Source: Phycisphaerales bacterium (GTDB lineage Bacteria; Planctomycetota; Phycisphaerae; Phycisphaerales; JAGLTS01). From it: a stretch of 64,000 nucleotides of DNA. Below are positions 1-10,500 of this stretch, in pieces. The notes under the pieces were generated by a model, which worked only from the letters and a program-made list of their open reading frames with translations, was not told the DNA's origin and did no database searches. The position numbers and the translations under genes were made by a program. The stretch's first letter is position 1; the number at the start of each line of letters is the position of its first letter. The stretch is from contig JAGLTS010000038.1 in assembly GCA_023135165.1 (NCBI GenBank), positions 1 to 64,000 of the forward strand, in the 5' to 3' direction.

Positions 1-134
1 ACTCGGACCCACCTTCTCCAGGGGTGCAGGCATGCCATGGTTCCCGATATGATGGGCGAGGCCCGTCCCCGGCGCTGGGCCGGGTTCACGCGGTCTCAGG
101 CATCGGGGCTGCTTCCACGTAACGACGAGGTGCG

Positions 135-623
135 ATGATGGTGAAGCTTGTTCCGATGACGCCTGCGCAGTTCGATGCGTACCTTGAGCCGACGATTGCA
201 GCCTACGCGCGCGATCGGACACGTGCGGAATTGCTCGAACCGGAGGAGGCTGAGAGGCTTGCCCGAGAGCAGATCGAGCAGATGCTGGCCAGCGGGCTGG
301 ACACCAAAGGCCATTTCTTCTTCACGATTGAGGAGGCGGGCGCCGAGGAGCGGGTCGGCATCGTCTGGTTCCTGATCGACGAGCCGAGCCGGACGCTGTT
401 CGTCTGCGATCTGGTCATCGATGCGGCGTATCGGCGGCGCGGATACGGCGGCGAGGTGATCGCACTCATCGAGGACAAAGCCAGGCAGGCCCACTGCAAG
501 CAACTCCGACTGCACGTGTTCGGCCACAACACCGGGGCGACGGCGTTCTACCGCAGGCTCGGTTTCTCTGCCGTGAACATCCACATGAACAAACGGATCG
601 ACGCAAGCGGTTCCACGGTGTGA
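135..623 (+). CDS. GNAT-family N-acetyltransferase
   Basis: Predicted cytoplasmic acetyl-CoA-dependent N-acetyltransferase of unknown substrate, 162 residues, a normal length for a single GNAT domain. The acetyl-CoA pyrophosphate-binding motif is visible as RRRGYGG (residues 100-106), followed by the helix that ends in EDKARQ. The final GNAT motif HNTGATAFYRRLGF (131-144) is also clear. The first 60 residues are helical and charged. ATG at 135 is followed at once by a second ATG at 138; a weak GAGG lies just upstream. The next gene is convergent, so this looks like a single-gene unit. Family assignment is firm; the substrate cannot be read from the sequence. Confidence 0.9.
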   Translation: MMVKLVPMTPAQFDAYLEPTIAAYARDRTRAELLEPEEAERLAREQIEQMLASGLDTKGHFFFTIEEAGAEERVGIVWFLIDEPSRTLFVCDLVIDAAYRRRGYGGEVIALIEDKARQAHCKQLRLHVFGHNTGATAFYRRLGFSAVNIHMNKRIDASGSTV

Positions 624-791
624 TTCATTCCTGCCCGCCGTCATGCTCCGACCACACAACATCAGGGCAGCGCGATCGCCGTGAGGACTGCCTTTTACGC
701 AGAACCCGGCGCGGCGCGTATTCGTCCGATGGTGAACTGGGTGAGAGCAATGAGTGTCAGAAAACCGCGTTGCCTGATGTGCAGACGATCA

Positions 792-2027
792 TCAGCCTTC
801 CAGCGCGAGGCGAACCATCATTTCGAGACCGACAGGGATGGCCTTGTCGTTGAAGTTGAAGGCCGGCTGATGGAGTTGCGGGACGCGAGCGGGGTCCTTT
901 TCTTCGTCGAGCAGCCCGAGCAGGAAGAAACACGCGGGGATCTGGTCACAGTAGTACGCGAAATCCTCGCCGCCCATCACCGGTTTCTCGACGACGCCCA
1001 CGCGCGTCTCGCCGATGGTTGCCTTGGCGACGACGAAGAATCGCCCCACGGCATCGGGATGGTTGTTGGTCACCGGATAGCCCGCCGTCCAATCAATCGA
1101 CGTGGTGCATCCCATGCCGCTGCTTACGTGTTCGACGATCTTGTAGAGGCGATCCTTCGTCGATGCCCTGGTCTCATCAAGCAGCGTCCGCACCGTGCCT
1201 TTGAGCGTGACGGTGCTGGGGAGGATGTTGTACGCATCCCCGCCGGCAACGGCTGTAACGCTGACAACGACGGAGTCGGCGGGGTCGGCGCGTGAGACGA
1301 GCGTCTGGAGCGCGGTGATGACATGCGCGGAAGCGATGATCGGGTCCCTGCCGAGGTGTGGGAAGGCGGCGTGGCAGCCGGTGCCGTTGATGTGGATGGT
1401 GAAGTCATCGGTGGCTGCGAGGAGCGGACCGACTTTCGTGGCGACGGTGCCGAGCGGGACGTTGGGCCAGCCGTGCAGCGCGTAGATGCGCGCGACGGGT
1501 AGGCCGATGCGTGAACCGTCAAGTGCGCCGTCCTCGACCATGAGCTTGCCGCCAGCCCCGCCTTCCTCCGCCGGTTGGAAGAGCAGCGTGACCGGATGAG
1601 GACGGTGGGGTAGTTGCGATAGGATGCGGGCCGTACCCAGGAGAATCGCCGTGTGGCCGTCGTGTCCGCAAGCGTGCATGACGCCGGGGTTCTCTGATGC
1701 GTATTCCAGGCCGGACTGCTCCTGGATGGGGAGCGCATCCATGTCAGCTCGCAGCGAGATGGTCTCACCCGGTGCTTCGCCGTCATCCGTCGTCGCAGGC
1801 ACGTGAGCAAGGATACCTGTCCCGTTCGCCATGCCGGCGACGAAGTCGATGCCGATGTCGTTCAGTTCGCGTTGGATCAGCTCGCTGGTGTGCTTCTCCT
1901 GAAAGGCCAGTTCAGGGTGCTGGTGCAGGTGATGTCGCAACTCGATCGTGTGAGAGAGGTGCTGCTCAATCAGGTCGGTAATCGGGGGCCGTGGGGGTTG
2001 TGGGGGTTGTGTTTCGTGCATGGTCAT
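792..2027 (-). CDS. M20D-family amidohydrolase / peptidase
   Basis: Metal-dependent hydrolase of the M20D group (hippurate, IAA-amino acid and N-acyl-amino acid amidohydrolases), 411 residues, full length. Metal-binding hallmarks are present: RADMDALPI, MHACGHDGHTA, the general-base pair in FQPAEEGGAGG, and a C-terminal GGEDFAYY. No signal peptide is seen, so it is probably cytoplasmic. ATG at 2027 or at 2021 could be the start; neither has a clear Shine-Dalgarno. The N-terminus (residues 7-15) is proline-rich and encoded by a 9-base tandem repeat. It lies 30 bases downstream of the release-factor-like gene on the same strand and may be co-transcribed. The substrate is not determinable. Confidence 0.93.
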   Translation of the reverse strand: MTMHETQPPQPPRPPITDLIEQHLSHTIELRHHLHQHPELAFQEKHTSELIQRELNDIGIDFVAGMANGTGILAHVPATTDDGEAPGETISLRADMDALPIQEQSGLEYASENPGVMHACGHDGHTAILLGTARILSQLPHRPHPVTLLFQPAEEGGAGGKLMVEDGALDGSRIGLPVARIYALHGWPNVPLGTVATKVGPLLAATDDFTIHINGTGCHAAFPHLGRDPIIASAHVITALQTLVSRADPADSVVVSVTAVAGGDAYNILPSTVTLKGTVRTLLDETRASTKDRLYKIVEHVSSGMGCTTSIDWTAGYPVTNNHPDAVGRFFVVAKATIGETRVGVVEKPVMGGEDFAYYCDQIPACFFLLGLLDEEKDPARVPQLHQPAFNFNDKAIPVGLEMMVRLALEG

Positions 2028-2057
2028 GTCGTTTCGTGAATGGCGCCCTTAGAAGGG

Positions 2058-2577
<520 letters not shown>

Positions 2578-2591
<14 letters not shown>

Positions 2592-3405
2592 TGCGATCCG
2601 AAGTGCCCGCGTGGATGAGTGTGCGGTATCGCTCGATCAGGCTGTGGTTGGTCAAATCGTAGTGCATCGGCGTGACGGTGATGTGCCCCGCCGCGAGCGC
2701 TTCGACATCGCTGCCGTCCGATGTGTGTTGGAACGACATGCCATCGCCCATCGCCCAGTAGTACTGCTGCCCCGCCGGCCCGATGCGCAGCTCATAGCGG
2801 TCGACATGGGCGTGGAGATTCACGGGCACGATGCGCAGCTCGGGGAAGGGCGTCTGCGATTCGGTTTTGGGAATGTTCACGTTCAGCACGGTGTGCGGCG
2901 CGGGTAGTCCATCCGCGATGAGGATCTCGATGGCCCGCCGGGCGTGTTGGGCGGCGATGTCGAAGCGTGTGCGCGTTCGGTCGGCGATCGTCATTGAGAC
3001 GGAGATGGCGGGGACGCCGAAGAACGCAGCTTCGAGCGCCGCTGCGACCGTACCGCTGTAGAGCGTGTTGATGCCCGCGTTGGCGCCGCTGTTCATGCCC
3101 GATACGACCAAGTCCGGTTGGGTTCCTTCGCCGAATCGGTCGGGCCAGAGCCTTGTGATCGCGAGTTTCGTGCAATCGGCGGGACGGCCGTCCACAGCGA
3201 TCCCCATGCTGTCCGCGTCATCATCATCGACCCGTACCGCCTCGGTCATCAGCGGCGAATCGCAGGTGATGCTGTGGCTTGTTGCGGACTGAACGGTGAG
3301 CGGGGCGACGACCAGGAGGTTCGCAGCAATGGACCGAAGCTCAGCGTGCAGCGCACGCAGGCCGGGCGCTCGGATGCCGTCGTCGTTGGTGAGAAGCACA
3401 TGCAT
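2578..3405 (-). CDS. surE: 5'/3'-nucleotidase SurE
   Basis: Metal-dependent nucleoside-monophosphate phosphatase of the SurE family. The N-terminus MHVLLTNDDG carries the paired aspartates that bind the metal. The motif SGMNSGANAGINTLYSGTVAAA is the conserved Asn/Ser substrate-binding segment, and FFGVPAISVS follows as expected. An in-frame extension to 3504 exists, but the family always begins at the LLTNDDG strand, so ATG 3405 is chosen. Length from there is 275 residues, typical. It is followed by the overlapping release-factor-like gene, which suggests co-transcription and a stress or stationary-phase role. Confidence 0.95.
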
Positions 3406-3439
3406 GGCGTCAAGTGTATCCGTTCGGCAGCGGGCGGGA

Positions 3440-4651
3440 TCAGCGCGCGGTGAGCGTGTAGCTTCTGCCGCCCCAGGTGATCGTCTTGCCTTGCTGAAGA
3501 TCATCCGCAGCCTCAGCGAGGATGCCGGCGACCATCAACGTGGTGACGGGGAACGTCAGAACTGTCCAGATGCGCACATGCTGGATGCGATAGAGGGGAC
3601 CGAACGCTGCGAGGCAGGCGGCAAAGAGGATGCCCAAGCGGATCACCGCGCCCAGGCCGTCTCCCAGCGGAATGGCGGCGATCGTGACGGCGTAGGTGGC
3701 GAGGAAGCCGAAGCTGACCGCGCGCAACCGAAACACCGCCTTGCGCATGCGCCGGACCCTGCGGTTGAAACAATCGATGTAGATCCGTTTCCATCCCGTG
3801 CGGAACGCTGCGTAGCTGTCGTACATGGCGCAACGCAGCATCCCTGCTGCGGGTGCGAGCGCCATGCGAACGCCTGCTCGGTTGAGCCTGCGGGCGAAGT
3901 GCAGGTCTTCGAGGAGGAACTTCTGAACGCCCTCGTGTGTGCCGCACGCGATGTACGCATCCTTACGAAAGAGCATGAACTGCCCGTTGGCGAGCGGTCG
4001 GCGTCCTTCGTGCCGATTGGCCAGGCGCAGCGGGTAAATCTGAAGAAGTTGCGCGCAGGCGACGGGCTGGACCAGCCTTTCGAACCATCGGTCGGTCGTC
4101 AGCGTTGAGAGCAGGCTGACGAAACCCAGGTCTCGTCCGACGCAGTACTGGACCGCAGCCCGGATCAGATCGGGATGAAAGATGGTGTCCGCATCGGTGA
4201 AGAGGAGCCAATCTTCGTCACCCGCATCGTCCAGAGCGTCCGAGTCGGTGACGCCGCGGTAGGCGGCATGGACCTTTCCAGTCCAATCATCCGGGCAGTC
4301 GTCGATTGTGATGATCGTGATTCGGTGATCCTCCGCAGCACTCGCGCGGACGATCTCCTCAGTCCGATCGGTGCAGCGGTCAAGCGCGAAGATAAACCGC
4401 AGCTTCGGGTAGCGCAAGGCTTGCAGGCTCGTCAGGCACCGGCTGATGTCACGTTCTTCGTTGTGAGCGGGAACGATGATCGTGACGGGGCGGAGGGCGT
4501 CATCGTTGAGGGGCATGGCTAGGCCGGCACGGATGGGCCTGACGCTGCGCGACTCGATAATGACGCGGAAGATCAGCACACCGCATGAGGAGAGCACGCC
4601 GGCGAAGAGCAGGTACGACACAGCGGTGATGAGTTGCTGGGTAAGCGTCAT
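3440..4651 (-). CDS. Membrane-anchored family 2 glycosyltransferase
   Basis: Inverting GT-A glycosyltransferase with one N-terminal membrane helix (LLFAGVLSSCGVLIF), a catalytic domain beginning PVTIIVPAHNEERD, the metal-binding LLFTDADTIF, and two or three C-terminal membrane helices. This arrangement resembles carotenoid or hopanoid-type lipid glycosyltransferases such as CruC/CrtQ, but the acceptor cannot be read directly. ATG 4651 is preferred because it starts just before the first membrane helix and leaves room for the divergent nnrE promoter; a longer frame to 4741 would overlap the nnrE start. The 34-base gap to surE suggests one transcript. Confidence 0.85.
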   Translation of the reverse strand: MTLTQQLITAVSYLLFAGVLSSCGVLIFRVIIESRSVRPIRAGLAMPLNDDALRPVTIIVPAHNEERDISRCLTSLQALRYPKLRFIFALDRCTDRTEEIVRASAAEDHRITIITIDDCPDDWTGKVHAAYRGVTDSDALDDAGDEDWLLFTDADTIFHPDLIRAAVQYCVGRDLGFVSLLSTLTTDRWFERLVQPVACAQLLQIYPLRLANRHEGRRPLANGQFMLFRKDAYIACGTHEGVQKFLLEDLHFARRLNRAGVRMALAPAAGMLRCAMYDSYAAFRTGWKRIYIDCFNRRVRRMRKAVFRLRAVSFGFLATYAVTIAAIPLGDGLGAVIRLGILFAACLAAFGPLYRIQHVRIWTVLTFPVTTLMVAGILAEAADDLQQGKTITWGGRSYTLTAR

Positions 4652-4739
4652 GGCAGGTGGCTGAGTGTATCGGGGCGGGTCTGGCTTGTCGCCGGTGTGA
4701 GGTAGCGGCGCACGGTCCGCAGCGCGATACAATCGCAGC

Positions 4740-5630
4740 ATGCCTAACCCTCACGATAAGACGCATGATGCCCGTGATGACACAGCGAGGCACGGCCCGA
4801 CCGACGCGCGCGTCGTCCAAGCCGAGCTGCTTCTGGTCTTCAGCCGAGAGGCGATCCGCAGCGTCGATCACGATGCGATCCACAAGTACGGCATCCCAGG
4901 TATCGTCCTGATGGAGAACGCATCACGCTGCATGGGCGAAGAGGCGCTCGACCTGCTCGAGCACATCGAACACCCGACCGTGCTGATCTGCTGCGGTCCG
5001 GGGAACAACGGCGGCGACGGCTTCGCGCTGGCGCGGCAACTCCATAACCAAGATATCGCTGTTCACATCCTGCTCACGCACCCGGTCCAGCGCTACACCG
5101 GTGATGCACTGACCAACCTTCGTATTGCGGAGGCGATGGCGCTGTCGATGACGATCCTGGATGAGGATGATCCTCACGCGACGCTGGGGCAGATGCCGGT
5201 TGCGGACCTGATCGTCGATGCGCTGCTCGGCACGGGCCTGGATCGGCCGATCAAGGGGCGAATCGCCGATGTTGTGGTGTGGATTAACCAGCAGCGCGAG
5301 ATGCACGGCGATGACGGTCGGCTGACGGTTCTTGCGGCGGACATTCCGACAGGCCTGGACTGCGATACCGGAAAGCCGCTCGGCGACACGGTGATCGCGG
5401 ATGTCACAGTCACATTCGTCGGGCTCAAACTCGGGTTCTGTGGGCTGGAGGCGCAACCGTTTCTCGGGGATGTCTGCGTCTGCGACATCGGTTCACCCGT
5501 CGAGTTGCTCGCTCGCTACGGCAACCCCCACGACCCCTACAACCCCCATGACCCCCATGACCCCCACCATCCATACGATCTGGAGAACCCGGACACCCCG
5601 CAGCCTCGGCCGGGCGATCAAGCGCGGTGA
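4740..5630 (+). CDS. nnrE: NAD(P)H-hydrate epimerase
   Basis: YjeF N-terminal domain enzyme that epimerises R- and S-forms of damaged NAD(P)H hydrates. Diagnostic motifs are MENA (58-61), the glycine-rich CGPGNNGGDG (85-94), DALLGTGLDRPI and AADIPTGLDCDTG. The usual C-terminal ADP/ATP-dependent dehydratase domain is missing, so this is the epimerase alone. The last 35 residues are an unusual His/Asp/Pro-rich tail encoded by a 9-base tandem repeat (5525-5578). The gene is divergent from the glycosyltransferase gene and its 3' end overlaps the convergent gene at 5618 by 13 bases. Confidence 0.94.
   Translation: MPNPHDKTHDARDDTARHGPTDARVVQAELLLVFSREAIRSVDHDAIHKYGIPGIVLMENASRCMGEEALDLLEHIEHPTVLICCGPGNNGGDGFALARQLHNQDIAVHILLTHPVQRYTGDALTNLRIAEAMALSMTILDEDDPHATLGQMPVADLIVDALLGTGLDRPIKGRIADVVVWINQQREMHGDDGRLTVLAADIPTGLDCDTGKPLGDTVIADVTVTFVGLKLGFCGLEAQPFLGDVCVCDIGSPVELLARYGNPHDPYNPHDPHDPHHPYDLENPDTPQPRPGDQAR
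5525..5578 (+). repeat. 9-base tandem repeat inside the nnrE 3' end
   Basis: Six consecutive 9-base units of the type CCCCCATGA/CCCCCACGA (two units identical) are read in frame as Pro-His-Asp-like tripeptides. They lie after the conserved epimerase fold, so they form a disordered tail. The two perfect units suggest recent slippage. A similar 9-base unit occurs in the 5' end of the M20 peptidase gene near 1984-2010. Confidence 0.85.
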
Positions 5631-6301
5631 ACCGGGTACAGAGCGAGCGTACAGAGCGAATTGCCGACGCGATCCGTGATCGGGATGCGCCGTAGCGATG
5701 GAGGCCCGATCGGCAGTGAGCGCTCCAGGCACCGATCCTGCCAAAGCTCCAGATCATGATCGGCCACCGTGCGATCAATGGTGTGGAGCACAAGCAGAAC
5801 CCCGGCGTGACGAATCCCGGTGTCCGCGGCGAGCTTCCTCACATCACGCCTGACTGGTTCGAGCAGTTCAGCCGCGTACCGCGCGTTGGCCCCCTCATCT
5901 GTGAATTGCGCCACGACCTTGACTTCCAGCCAAAACGCATCATCAAGTGCGACCGGTTGGGGCGGCGCGAACAGCGTTGCTTCCGCCTCCGGGACTTCCA
6001 GAATGCGCTCGTCAGGCGTCAGCACGATGTCGCATCGCTCACCTTCGCTCCGGTTTCGTCTGATGCGGTCGCGCGGATAGCGCTCTTCGGGATGGATACC
6101 ATATCCCGCAGCGCGGAGCGCGTGGTGCAGGATGGGGTGGAGCGAGATCTCGTCGAGCGCATCGATGCCGAGCACAGCCTGCTCTTCATCAAGCCGCTTG
6201 GTGCGTTCGACGAGACCGGCTTCAAGCGCGTCGGCGATGTCAGCGATGGACCACATCACGGAGGCGTCATCGTACCCGTAACGACCGATGGCCGGGTCCA
6301 T
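5618..6301 (-). CDS. Hypothetical protein, possible PD-(D/E)XK nuclease fold
   Basis: Protein of 227 residues from the chosen ATG at 6301. I do not recognise a named family. The middle contains GERCDIVL (D91) followed by a hydrophobic strand and FWLEVKVV (E126, K128), spaced as in the PD-(D/E)XK nuclease core; this is a pattern-based inference only. An upstream in-frame ATG at 6400 would add a segment translated from the repeat element at 6330-6477, which is probably not native coding sequence, so the start after it is preferred. The gene is convergent with nnrE, overlapping by 13 bases. No membrane segment or signal peptide is seen. Confidence 0.6.
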   Translation of the reverse strand: MDPAIGRYGYDDASVMWSIADIADALEAGLVERTKRLDEEQAVLGIDALDEISLHPILHHALRAAGYGIHPEERYPRDRIRRNRSEGERCDIVLTPDERILEVPEAEATLFAPPQPVALDDAFWLEVKVVAQFTDEGANARYAAELLEPVRRDVRKLAADTGIRHAGVLLVLHTIDRTVADHDLELWQDRCLERSLPIGPPSLRRIPITDRVGNSLCTLALYPVHRA

Positions 6302-6329
6302 GTGCGGGCCTGTTCGTTTCGACCACTCA

Positions 6330-6477
6330 CTCTGTGTGCCCTCTGGGTGTTCCGTGGTGAGTTCTTCATTCCGATTCACTGCGGTGGACACGGAAATCAC
6401 GGAGTGAGAGCGTGTAGAGTAGAAGAATAGAAAACCCCCTTGCCTTCCTCTGTGTCCTCGGTGTTCTCCGCAGTGAA
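6330..6477. repeat. Palindromic MITE-like repeat with 9-base periodic arms
   Basis: Perfect 10-base terminal inverted repeats TTCACTGCGG (6375-6384) and CCGCAGTGAA (6468-6477) extend imperfectly to about 30 bases on each side, around an AT-richer centre. A third, related unit lies at about 6330-6361 in direct orientation with the right arm. The arms are built from a roughly 9-base word like CACAGAGGA. Sequences of this style are common in intergenic regions of many environmental bacteria. There is no transposase nearby, so it would be a non-autonomous or structural repeat. Confidence 0.7.
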
Positions 6478-6537
6478 ACGAGCGCCATGATTCGCCACGG
6501 CGAGTGAGGTCATCTGTGCCCGGTCCGTTTTCCCGTC

Positions 6538-7515
6538 ATGCAAAGGCGCAGCCGACTCATGCCACAACCTTCCGGATCGGTCATCTTCGATCACCACCAT
6601 GCTTCTTCAGCACGCCGCGCCCGCGTGGGTGTCACGTATGGGTTGTTCGCCTACGCTGCGTGGGGTCTCGTCCCGATCTACTTCAAGGCGGTGGCCCACG
6701 TGCCCGCGATGGAGGTGCTTGCCCATCGCATCATCTGGTCCGTCGTGCTGCTCACGCTGCTCATCCTCGTCCGGAGGCAAGGACACGCAGTGCGTACCGC
6801 ACTCCGCTCACCACGCCTCTGCCTCACGCTCGCAGCGACCACGGCCCTGATCGCAGTCAACTGGTTCGTCTTCATCTGGGCCATCGCACACGATCGCGTG
6901 CTCGAGGCCAGTCTGGGCTACTTCATCAACCCCCTCGTCAGCATCCTTCTCGGCTTCCTTTTCCTCAAGGAACGTCTGCGAGCGTGGCAGATGGTCGGCT
7001 TGGTTCTTGCGACGATCGGCGTCATCGCACGCACCGTCTCGCTCGGTGAACTTCCCATCATCTCGCTCACGCTTGCTGGGACGTTCGGGCTTTACGGCCT
7101 ATTGCGCAAGACCGCGCCCGTCGATTCGCTCGTCGGACTGACCATTGAGACGTTGCTGCTTATCCCCGCAGCGATCGCTTATGTCGTGTTCTTGGCGTGT
7201 CGAGGCGAATCCTCCTTTGTGGCCGGCTCGCTCTCGACCGATGTGTTGCTCATCCTGGCTGGAGTCGTGACAGCCGTGCCGCTGCTCTGGTTCACCGGCG
7301 CTGTGCGGCGCGTCCGGCTCACGACGCTCGGTTTCCTCCAGTATGTCGCTCCGACGGGGAACTTCATCCTCGCCGTCTTCGTCTACCGCGAAGCATTCCG
7401 GATCGACCAGCTCGTCAGCTTCCTCTTCATCTGGATCGCTCTGGTCATCTACACGATCGACGCAGCCCGTCACCGACCACGCACAGCTCACCGGCTAGAC
7501 CCAATCGCAGAGTGA
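6538..7515 (+). CDS. rarD: EamA-family transporter RarD
   Basis: Ten-helix inner-membrane protein of the drug/metabolite transporter superfamily, RarD subgroup. The N-terminal GLFAYAAWGLVPIYFKAV and the following ...VLAHRIIWSVVLL are typical of RarD. The two EamA halves are visible, the second starting near GELPIISLTLAGTFGLYGLLRK. Length of 325 residues is slightly above usual because of a 30-residue polar N-terminus; ATG 6559 is an alternative start. RarD proteins are annotated as chloramphenicol-sensitive permeases but their substrate is generally unknown. Its 3' end overlaps the convergent fusion gene by 21 bases. Confidence 0.9.
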   Translation: MQRRSRLMPQPSGSVIFDHHHASSARRARVGVTYGLFAYAAWGLVPIYFKAVAHVPAMEVLAHRIIWSVVLLTLLILVRRQGHAVRTALRSPRLCLTLAATTALIAVNWFVFIWAIAHDRVLEASLGYFINPLVSILLGFLFLKERLRAWQMVGLVLATIGVIARTVSLGELPIISLTLAGTFGLYGLLRKTAPVDSLVGLTIETLLLIPAAIAYVVFLACRGESSFVAGSLSTDVLLILAGVVTAVPLLWFTGAVRRVRLTTLGFLQYVAPTGNFILAVFVYREAFRIDQLVSFLFIWIALVIYTIDAARHRPRTAHRLDPIAE

Positions 7516-10500
7516 CTCGACGTACGCTGCCGATCCGTCGCGCACCCAGCCGTCGAGCTGCGCCTGCTCCTTAAGTTGTTGTCCTCGCTCACGCGACACG
7601 ACGATGTGGCCGCACTCGATCTCAGGCAGAGCAGTCATGTCGGTCCACAACTTCTCGAACTGCGCCACGGGATAGATGTCTTCCTGGCCGTGTCCCCAGC
7701 GCTTCTTCACATCCTTGAGCGTGATGTACGTCGGCACACAGCCGGCCATGCGGCGAACCGCCTCCGCCGTCTTTCGGTCATCCGTCAGGTCGGCGCGCGA
7801 CAGGTGAAACTCGCCCAGCAGCTTGTCGATGTTGATCCATGTCGTCGCGGTGTTGTAATACGAAAGCGAGAACTCATCCTCCTCGCGCGGCATTGCAAGC
7901 CCTTCGATGAGGCGAACGCGACCTTCCATGCGGGCAAGCCCGCCGCCACGATCGTCGATTCGTCGGCCGATCACCTCGAAGGTCAGGCAGTCGCCTCGCA
8001 TCGCATGCAGGCCGAGCAGATCAGGCCGGACATCTGCGCCGAGCGTGTCGATGTTGTGGAGCATCAGATGCTTCAGATTTGGCTGCTCATCGAGCAGACG
8101 GGCGAGCACGCCGTTGCGAAGCATGTTGGGGATTTCATACCAATGGCCGACGGGGTGCAGGCACTGAAGCGGGACGTTGTCCGTGTAGTCGGCGCCTTCG
8201 CCCGTTGCGCGAGCCCATTCCATGAGCGCAGCTCGCAGACTGTCCCGTACTTTCTGTTGCTGCTGATCGAGCACTTGTTGCGGCATCTGCTCCCATGCGA
8301 ATCGCAGATCTCGCACCGTCGGGACCAGGCGCAGGCCGACCGTTCGACCGGGCGAGAGGACGAGCGGCCCCATGTGGTGTTGATGCTTCCCACGGAGCGC
8401 AGCGGCAATCGGATCATGTGTGAGATAACTTGTCGTGACAACGTGAGGGATTCGTGTTCGATGCGCGGTCGAGGCACGCCGGGTCTTGGCGAAATGCACA
8501 TCCAGGAAGCTGCGGTAGTGCCCGCCGAGCTTGCAGAACGGGTGCAACGCCTTGACGACGCCCGCGCCTTCCGTCCATCGACTGCCCACACCCGCTGCGA
8601 GCGTCACGACAGCGACCGTCCCGGCTGCGAGCAGTTCATCACCGAGACGCGTACAGCAGGCATCCAGCCCGGAGCGAGCTTCGACGACATCCCCTTCCCG
8701 CACATCCTCGATCGCGGTCTCCGCAGGCAGTCTGTTCTGAGCCAAGCCGATGCGCCCGGCTTGTAGGTCGGCGCGGATCTGCTCGTGGTATTCGCGGTCG
8801 AATCCAAGCTCGTCGAGCGCGGCGATCAGGTCATCTCGCCCGGCACGCGGACCTGTCTCTGTCGAGAAGGTCGTACGTGCTGCGCCGCGCGCCGGCGCTT
8901 CACGGTCGATGTTCAGTTCCGCGCATGTACCGATGTTGTTGACGGCGAAGTCGTAGACGACCGGCTCCATGGCGAACGGCAAAGCGTGCTCGAGGCGCTG
9001 TTTGGTCTCGCACATCATCGTGTGGAGCACATCTTGAGCGTAGGCCTTCCGCTTTGGGTCGAAGATGAATCCCATGCCGCCACCAGCCATGCCGCCGAGC
9101 ATCCAGAATCCCCAGAAGTCATCGCCGAAGGCGTCCCGCGTCTGTTGAATCAGCGTCTCAGCGTAGAGGTTGCTCGCCCATGGGATGATGGTGCGGATCG
9201 GTTCGAGGAAGTTGTGCGTTGTCGCAGCGCCGATGTCGCGGATGTCGGCAAGGCGTAGCGTGCCGACGATCCGGTCGAAGATATCGCGCGCATCACGGCG
9301 GGCTTGCCATTCATCCGCGCAGCGCAGCAGGTACTTCTCTGTGACCATCTCGAGGACCGGGCCGACATCCTGCGCCATCCCGCCGTGGACGAGGACGAGG
9401 CTGTCACAGAGTTGAGCACGGGCATGATCCGGGCAATCGTCGTTGGTGAGCATGTGGTAGTTGGGAAGGAGTCGCCCACGGCTGATGCCGAACTCCGGAT
9501 CGCCGTCGCCTGCGAGTGCGCCGGTGATGCGTTTCATGCCGGGCCAGAGTCCGCCGGAGTCCTGCCACCCGCCGCCCGAGCCTGCCAGCCATTCCCCAAG
9601 GATCGACCGAGCAGCGACGAGGCGGCGTTCCTGCTCCTCAAGCGGTCCCGTCACCGCCCGTGTCTGCCCCGTCGCGCGCATGCACAGCGCGATCAGTGAT
9701 GCCAGCAGGTTCGTCGAAACGGCGAGACGCGATCCCTTGGGAATGTCATTCACCTTGCTGACGATTTCGATCCCGAATGCCCCGGAGTCGCCATCGGTAC
9801 CGGCAAGCAGTGGTGTGAGAACGTCGGCGATGGCGCACGGCGAATCCTCCAAGCTCGGAGGGATGATGCCCGCGGCAATCACCGCAGCTTTGAGAAGCCC
9901 TAGGTAGTCGCGGTTGAAGTCGAACACCTCCGCCACAGTCGTGATGTCCGCCTGCGCGCCCAGATCCACGCTGATAAGTCGCAGGATCGGCTCGTCGATC
10001 ACCCGCAAGGATGTCTCGATCGGCGGGCGAGGCGCATTATCACGACCGCGCACCGCCAGGTCGATCGACACGTTGAGCACCCGCGCCCCCTCGGGGTAGT
10101 CCATCGCCAGGAAGAAGATGTCGCTCCACGCGCTGTGCGAAAGGTCCATCCGCACGGGTGTGCGTTCGGCCAGCGTTGGGAATGACGCGCCTCGGCGCTG
10201 CATCAGCTCCGGTCGAATGCGCAGCGGATGATCGGCCGGGCGGGCGATTTGGAACATCCACTGATTGCCGTGGAACGATCGGACGCTGCGGCGCACCTGA
10301 TCGGCGAGCGTCTGGAATGCGAGTTGCCGGTATGCCTGAGCCAGCGCGCTGCACAGGCCGTCGCTCACGCCGCGCCGCGCCTGTGCGGCACGGAACACGT
10401 CGATCGCCTCAGCGAATCGCCGATCGAGCAGGTGCGAGAAGCCCTCGAATGGGATCAGTCCGGGTGAGGTGCTCCTCTCACGGCTCAGACGATCCGGCAG

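Noticed and set aside
3296-4108. Long plus-strand frame opposite surE and the glycosyltransferase gene
   Set aside because: No domain; it crosses two well-supported minus-strand genes.
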